Below are positions 6,127-10,038 of a stretch of 10,038 nt of DNA, piece after piece. The notes under the pieces were generated by a model. It did not search any database. It was not told where the DNA came from and saw only the letters and a list, made by a program, of their open reading frames with translations. Source of the stretch: JBEKEX01 sp050013615 (GTDB lineage Bacteria > Chloroflexota > Anaerolineae > Anaerolineales > Anaerolineaceae); assembly GCA_050013615.1 (NCBI GenBank), contig JBEKEX010000088.1, positions 1 through 10,038 on the forward strand. Direction: 5' to 3'. A program made the position numbers and the translations under genes. Position 1 is the stretch's first letter, and each line of letters opens with the position of its first letter.

Positions 6127-9100
6127 TTAGCTGTCTTTTGTCCAATAATCCGCCAATAAGTTCGCCTGATCCAGAACTTTATTCACTGATACTGTATATT
6201 CACCTGTTATCGGATCATCAGGAGGATATTTATATTTTCGTAAGATACGTTTAACCAACACGCGTAATTTTGCCTGCACACTTTGCTTATATTGCCAGTC
6301 AATAGAGGTGTTATTCCTGACGCTTTCGGTTAATTCGTGGGCAATTTGCTTCAAGATTTGATCTCCAAGCAAAGATTCTGCATTAGGGTTATCCGCGAGG
6401 GCATCATAAAAAGCCAGTTCATCCTGTTGGAGATTCAACTGTTCACCACGTTGATCTGCTGCGCGGATGTCCTTTGCAAGCCGGATCAATTCTTCTATGA
6501 TTTTGGCTGAATCGATCAAACCATTCTGATAACGTTTTACAGCTTCAGCTAACATTTCCGAGAACTTGCGCCCTTGCACCATATTCATCTGGCCGCGGGT
6601 TTTGATCTCATCATTGAGCAAGCGTTTGAGCAATTCAAGTGCCAGGTTTTTGCGCTCCATGCCCTGGATTTCAGCTAAAAATTCATTCGAAAGAATGGAA
6701 ATATCCGGCTTACGAATTCCAGCGGCATCAAAAACATCGACTACTTCGCTGGAAATGATGGCATCATTGATGATTTGTCGAATAGCGGTTTCAATTTCCT
6801 CATTCGTATATGTCTTGGTTGTTTCGTCAAACTTGGCAAAACGTGCTTTGATGGCCTGGAAGAAGGCCAGGTCATCGCGGACCTCAAGCGCTTTGGGGTG
6901 CGGCACGGCCAACCCAAAAGCCTTCTGTAATTTAATAACATTCTCTATGAATCTTTCTTTCCCATTGCGAACAACGGTGCCCTTTTGTTCTTCGGACAAA
7001 TCAGCTATGTAATTAGCAGCATCTAGGATGAAATTAAGCTTTTCTTTAGGGTCTAATTCGAAATAGCGGCGATAATCAAATTGCCCAAACAAATCCACCA
7101 CGATTTCGAAATACTCCAGCATCTTAGCTACAGCATCTTCCTGGTTAAAAGTGATTTGTCCTTTGCCCAGGCTGGCTGCATACACTAATAATGCGTTTTT
7201 CAAATCTTGAGCGATGCCTATATAATCTACGATCAGCCCGCCTTCTTTGTCCCCAAATACGCGGTTTACTCGGGCAATGGTTTGCATGAGCGTGTGCCCG
7301 TTCATGGGTTTGTCAATATACATGGTATGCAGGCAGGGTGCATCGAAACCAGTCAAGAACATATCACGGACGATCAGTAGCTTGAGGCTGTCATGGGGGT
7401 CTTTCAGACGGTTGCCGATGGACTTCCGGCGGTCTTTATTGCGAATATGTTCCTGCCAGTCCAGTGGGTCGCTGGCTGAACCGGTCATTACGATCTTTAT
7501 TGTGCCTTCATCATCATCGGGACTGTACCATTGGGGGCGCAGCTTGATAATTTCATTATGTAATGCTACGCAGATGCGTCGGCTCATGCAAACGATCATG
7601 CCTTTGCCTTCCACGGCGGAGGTACGCTGCTCAAAATGATGAACAATATCAGCTGCCACCTGCCTGAGCCGGTCGGTGCTTCCTACCACGGCTTCCTTGC
7701 TGGTCCAACGGGCGAAGCCTTTTTGCTTATCGGTCAGTTCATCATCTTCGGTAATTTCCTCAACGCGCTCATCAAGGATTCTCTGATCTGCCGCGGACAG
7801 CTCGATTTTTGCCAATCGGCTTTCGTAGAAGATGCGTACGGTGGCGCCATCTTCTACGGCTTGCTGAATATCATAGACATCTACGTAATTGCCAAATACT
7901 GCCTGAGTATTTCGATCTTCTTTCTCAATTGGGGTGCCGGTGAACCCGATGAACGAGGCGTTCGGTAGAGCATCGCGCATGTAACGTGCGAAACCGTCGA
8001 TGAAATCGTATTGACTGCGGTGGGCTTCATCCGCGATCACCACCACGTTGTGGCGCTCTGTCAGGGTTGGGTAGACCTTACTGTTTCCTTCAGGGAAGAA
8101 TTTTTGAATGGTGGTGAAAACAATTCCTCCTGAAGCAACCGAAAGCAATTTTTTTAGATCTTCACGGTTGGCTGCCTGAATGGGAGTTTGCCTTAACAAC
8201 TGCTGGCAATTGGTAAATGTATCAAAAAGTTGCTGATCCAGATCATTGCGGTCGGTTAGCACCACAATGGTGGGATTGTTCATTTCTTCTGCTAGCACCA
8301 GTTTGCCGGTATAAAAAACCATAGAGAGACTCTTGCCGCTGCCCTGAGTGTGCCAGACCACACCGGCACGTTTATCACCTTTAGGTTGGACTTCAACGGA
8401 TGGCAAGCCATAAACCGCTGGGTGCTCGGCTACGAAGTGGCTACCTTCAATGGCAGAGGCGCGCAAGGTGGAAACGATGGCTTTATTGACGGCAAAGTAT
8501 TGGTGATAAGCCGCCACTTTTTTGATGGTTTTCTCTTTGGTTTTCTCAAAAACGATGAAATGGCGAATGACATCCAGAAGGGTCGTTTTGTTCAGGAGCC
8601 CCTTGATTAATGGCTCCAATTCCTGTTGATGTTTGGAATCGACCACATGGACGCCATCTACACTCTTCCATTCCATGAAGCGGGAATAATCACTGGAGAT
8701 GGTGCCTGCTTTGGCAAACCAGCCGTCACTGATGATCTCAAAGGTAGTAAAAGTAAACAAGGAGGGGATGACTTGCTGATAGGTTTGCAGTTGGTGAAAG
8801 GCTGCTTGCAGATCGGCATTTTCGTCGGCAGCGTTCTTGAGTTCAAACACCACCAAAGGCAGCCCGTTGATGAACAGGACGATATCCGGGCGTTTGTTGG
8901 TATTATTCTCTACAACGGTGAACTGGTTGACGGCTAAAAATTCGTTATTCTCCGGAGCTGCAAAGTCCACCAGCCAGACCTTGTCAGTGCGCGATTTACC
9001 CTCGCCAACACCAAATTTCACGTCCACACCTTCGGTAAGCAGACTGTGGAAAGCTTCGTTGTTTTCGATGACGGTGAGGGCCTGGGTACGTAGCACTTTC

Positions 9101-9309
9101 TTAAAGGCTTCTTCGCGCGCCTCATCTGGAATGCGCGGGTTGAGGCGGTCAACGGCAGCGCGCAGGCGGTTCTGTAACACGATATCACTGTAAACGCGCT
9201 CTGGCGTGGCTCCTTCCAGCAAATCGGGTCCATAGGCCAGGGCATAGCCGTTTTCGTCGCGCAGCAATTTGAGAGCGACTTCTTCAATCTCAGATTCGTA
9301 TAAGATCAT
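6127..9309 (-). CDS. hsdR: Type I restriction enzyme R subunit (HsdR)
   Basis: This complete 1060-residue motor and nuclease subunit of a type I restriction-modification complex translocates DNA with ATP and cuts it at a distance from the recognition site. The N-terminal nuclease has D142 in RPDIVLFINGLPLVVFELK with E156-x-K158, followed by a QxxxY motif (QLQTY, 173-177). The SF2 translocase shows Walker A TQGSGKS (GSGKS 323-327), DEAH at 427-430, TGTP at 457-460, a motif IV-like MIVCMSRR near 572, TGFDAP at 653-658 and QTIARVNR at 676-683. The remainder is helical, as in EcoR124-type HsdR C-termini that dock to the methylase. All catalytic residues seen are intact, so an active enzyme is expected. 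The ATG at 9309 overlaps the stop codon of the DUF3644 gene (ATGA), so translation is probably coupled; the upstream ribosome site is weak. hsdM and hsdS are not in the window. Confidence 0.95.
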   Translation of the reverse strand: MILYESEIEEVALKLLRDENGYALAYGPDLLEGATPERVYSDIVLQNRLRAAVDRLNPRIPDEAREEAFKKVLRTQALTVIENNEAFHSLLTEGVDVKFGVGEGKSRTDKVWLVDFAAPENNEFLAVNQFTVVENNTNKRPDIVLFINGLPLVVFELKNAADENADLQAAFHQLQTYQQVIPSLFTFTTFEIISDGWFAKAGTISSDYSRFMEWKSVDGVHVVDSKHQQELEPLIKGLLNKTTLLDVIRHFIVFEKTKEKTIKKVAAYHQYFAVNKAIVSTLRASAIEGSHFVAEHPAVYGLPSVEVQPKGDKRAGVVWHTQGSGKSLSMVFYTGKLVLAEEMNNPTIVVLTDRNDLDQQLFDTFTNCQQLLRQTPIQAANREDLKKLLSVASGGIVFTTIQKFFPEGNSKVYPTLTERHNVVVIADEAHRSQYDFIDGFARYMRDALPNASFIGFTGTPIEKEDRNTQAVFGNYVDVYDIQQAVEDGATVRIFYESRLAKIELSAADQRILDERVEEITEDDELTDKQKGFARWTSKEAVVGSTDRLRQVAADIVHHFEQRTSAVEGKGMIVCMSRRICVALHNEIIKLRPQWYSPDDDEGTIKIVMTGSASDPLDWQEHIRNKDRRKSIGNRLKDPHDSLKLLIVRDMFLTGFDAPCLHTMYIDKPMNGHTLMQTIARVNRVFGDKEGGLIVDYIGIAQDLKNALLVYAASLGKGQITFNQEDAVAKMLEYFEIVVDLFGQFDYRRYFELDPKEKLNFILDAANYIADLSEEQKGTVVRNGKERFIENVIKLQKAFGLAVPHPKALEVRDDLAFFQAIKARFAKFDETTKTYTNEEIETAIRQIINDAIISSEVVDVFDAAGIRKPDISILSNEFLAEIQGMERKNLALELLKRLLNDEIKTRGQMNMVQGRKFSEMLAEAVKRYQNGLIDSAKIIEELIRLAKDIRAADQRGEQLNLQQDELAFYDALADNPNAESLLGDQILKQIAHELTESVRNNTSIDWQYKQSVQAKLRVLVKRILRKYKYPPDDPITGEYTVSVNKVLDQANLLADYWTKDS

Positions 9310-10038
9310 GGCATATACTCATTCTTATGTTGTAAACAGTGTTTTTCAACTTGTTCTATCCATGATTCGTACCAATACCATGTTTTGGAAACCATTACCC
9401 CATAACCCTTTGCTGGATTCTTCCCATCTAGGCTTTGCCAAAGTTTGATAAATTGATACATATAAAATTTAACAAACCCTCTTTCTTGCATGCGTGTAAC
9501 TATTTCGCCAGGTGAATATTTCGGCTTTTCTTTCTCTTTAATTAGTCTATATTCTTTATTCAGACCTTTTGCTTCGGGTGAATCCGCTGGAATAAATTCA
9601 ATGACTTTGTCTGCCTGACCTTTTCTGTTTACTGTTTTTGGAATATATAAAACTCTATATGAGTATCTTGGGTCATTAAATTCTTCATCTGTAATGGCTT
9701 CATCGAAATTTGTTATGTAAGATGAGATATTATTGGGTAAATCTGAATATAGTTGTAATTGCTTCGCTTGTGGTTCTGAAATGGATGAAAATTGTAACGA
9801 AAATGATAAGTGCTTATCTATTCCCGTTTCTGGACCAAAAAAATCTTTTATGTAATGATTAAAATTCAAACAACAGGCTTGAAATCTGGCGCTCAGGTAA
9901 TCATCAATTCGAGACGTCATCTGATGTTCAATTTCATGTCTTAGTCCTATTAAGAATTTCAAATTATCTTTCGTTACATTATCAACAGGGCAGGCAGCAT
10001 CATCCAAACATCTTTCAAGTTCCCAATATTTGTATGCA
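9306..10038 (-). CDS. DUF3644-family protein with HEPN-like motif (partial, runs off right edge)
   Basis: The frame is open through the right edge with no stop codon, reading WELERC before the TTG at 10007, so the true start probably lies outside and about 244 codons are visible. The sequence matches the DUF3644 proteins often found in type I restriction loci: FLIGLRHEIEHQM, then CLNFNHYIKDFFG, DEEFNDPRYSYRVLYIPKTVN, KGYGV and TWYWYESWIEQVEKHC near the end. RHEIEH (codons 9939-9941 for Arg and 9924-9926 for His) fits the Rx4H HEPN ribonuclease motif, with a polar residue after Arg as is typical. A role as an RNA-cutting or abortive-infection partner is an inference; no biochemical role is assigned here. 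Base composition is very AT-rich (19 of 60 bases are G or C at 9841-9900). It overlaps hsdR by four bases, so both should be cotranscribed. Confidence 0.75.
   Translation of the reverse strand, partial: AYKYWELERCLDDAACPVDNVTKDNLKFLIGLRHEIEHQMTSRIDDYLSARFQACCLNFNHYIKDFFGPETGIDKHLSFSLQFSSISEPQAKQLQLYSDLPNNISSYITNFDEAITDEEFNDPRYSYRVLYIPKTVNRKGQADKVIEFIPADSPEAKGLNKEYRLIKEKEKPKYSPGEIVTRMQERGFVKFYMYQFIKLWQSLDGKNPAKGYGVMVSKTWYWYESWIEQVEKHCLQHKNEYMP

Noticed and set aside
9018..9287. 89-codon minus-strand frame inside hsdR
   Set aside because: It overlaps the conserved HsdR N-terminus in another frame and has no features of its own.

Overview
All recognisable genes in this window lie on the minus strand, so the text below follows the direction of transcription, from the right edge to the left. 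The organism is probably an anaerobic or facultative Chloroflexota bacterium of the Anaerolineae type. This is inferred from gene content and protein style: a BcsB-type exopolysaccharide subunit without the usual proteobacterial bcs neighbours, and a winged-helix/4Fe-4S protein of a kind common in such anaerobes. It is not proven by any marker gene.

Region 1 (10038 to 6127) is part of a type I restriction-modification locus. A DUF3644-family protein, cut by the right edge, carries an RHEIEH sequence that fits the HEPN ribonuclease motif. It overlaps the start of hsdR by four bases (ATGA). hsdR is complete: PD-(D/E)xK nuclease, SF2 translocase and helical C-terminus. hsdM and hsdS are not in the window and should lie beyond the right edge if the system is complete. 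Base composition here is clearly more AT-rich than in the next genes, which suggests a transferred defence segment.

Region 2 (6056 to 4327) holds two GC-rich housekeeping-type genes. One is a cysteine-rich iron-sulfur protein with an N-terminal winged-helix-like region and two C-terminal 4Fe-4S motifs. The other is arfB, a GGQ-containing ribosome-rescue hydrolase with its own likely promoter placed so that its mRNA would be leaderless or nearly so.

Region 3 (4326 to 4074) is a 253-base AT-rich intergenic stretch with two -10-like boxes and two short inverted repeats. It probably holds the control region of the next operon.

Region 4 (4073 to 1) looks like an exopolysaccharide synthase operon: a secreted, membrane-anchored BcsB-like protein; a four-helix membrane protein with a degenerate GGDEF domain (TGHHF); a 66-residue two-helix membrane protein starting at TTG behind a strong ribosome binding site; and the beginning of a protein with an MshEN/GspE-N type domain that runs off the left edge. 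The last could be a glycosyltransferase fused to MshEN, as in NfrB-like proteins, or a secretion-type ATPase; the window cannot decide. The module looks like a c-di-GMP-style polysaccharide export machine whose visible GGDEF domain cannot be catalytic. No RNA genes, CRISPR arrays or insertion sequences were seen.
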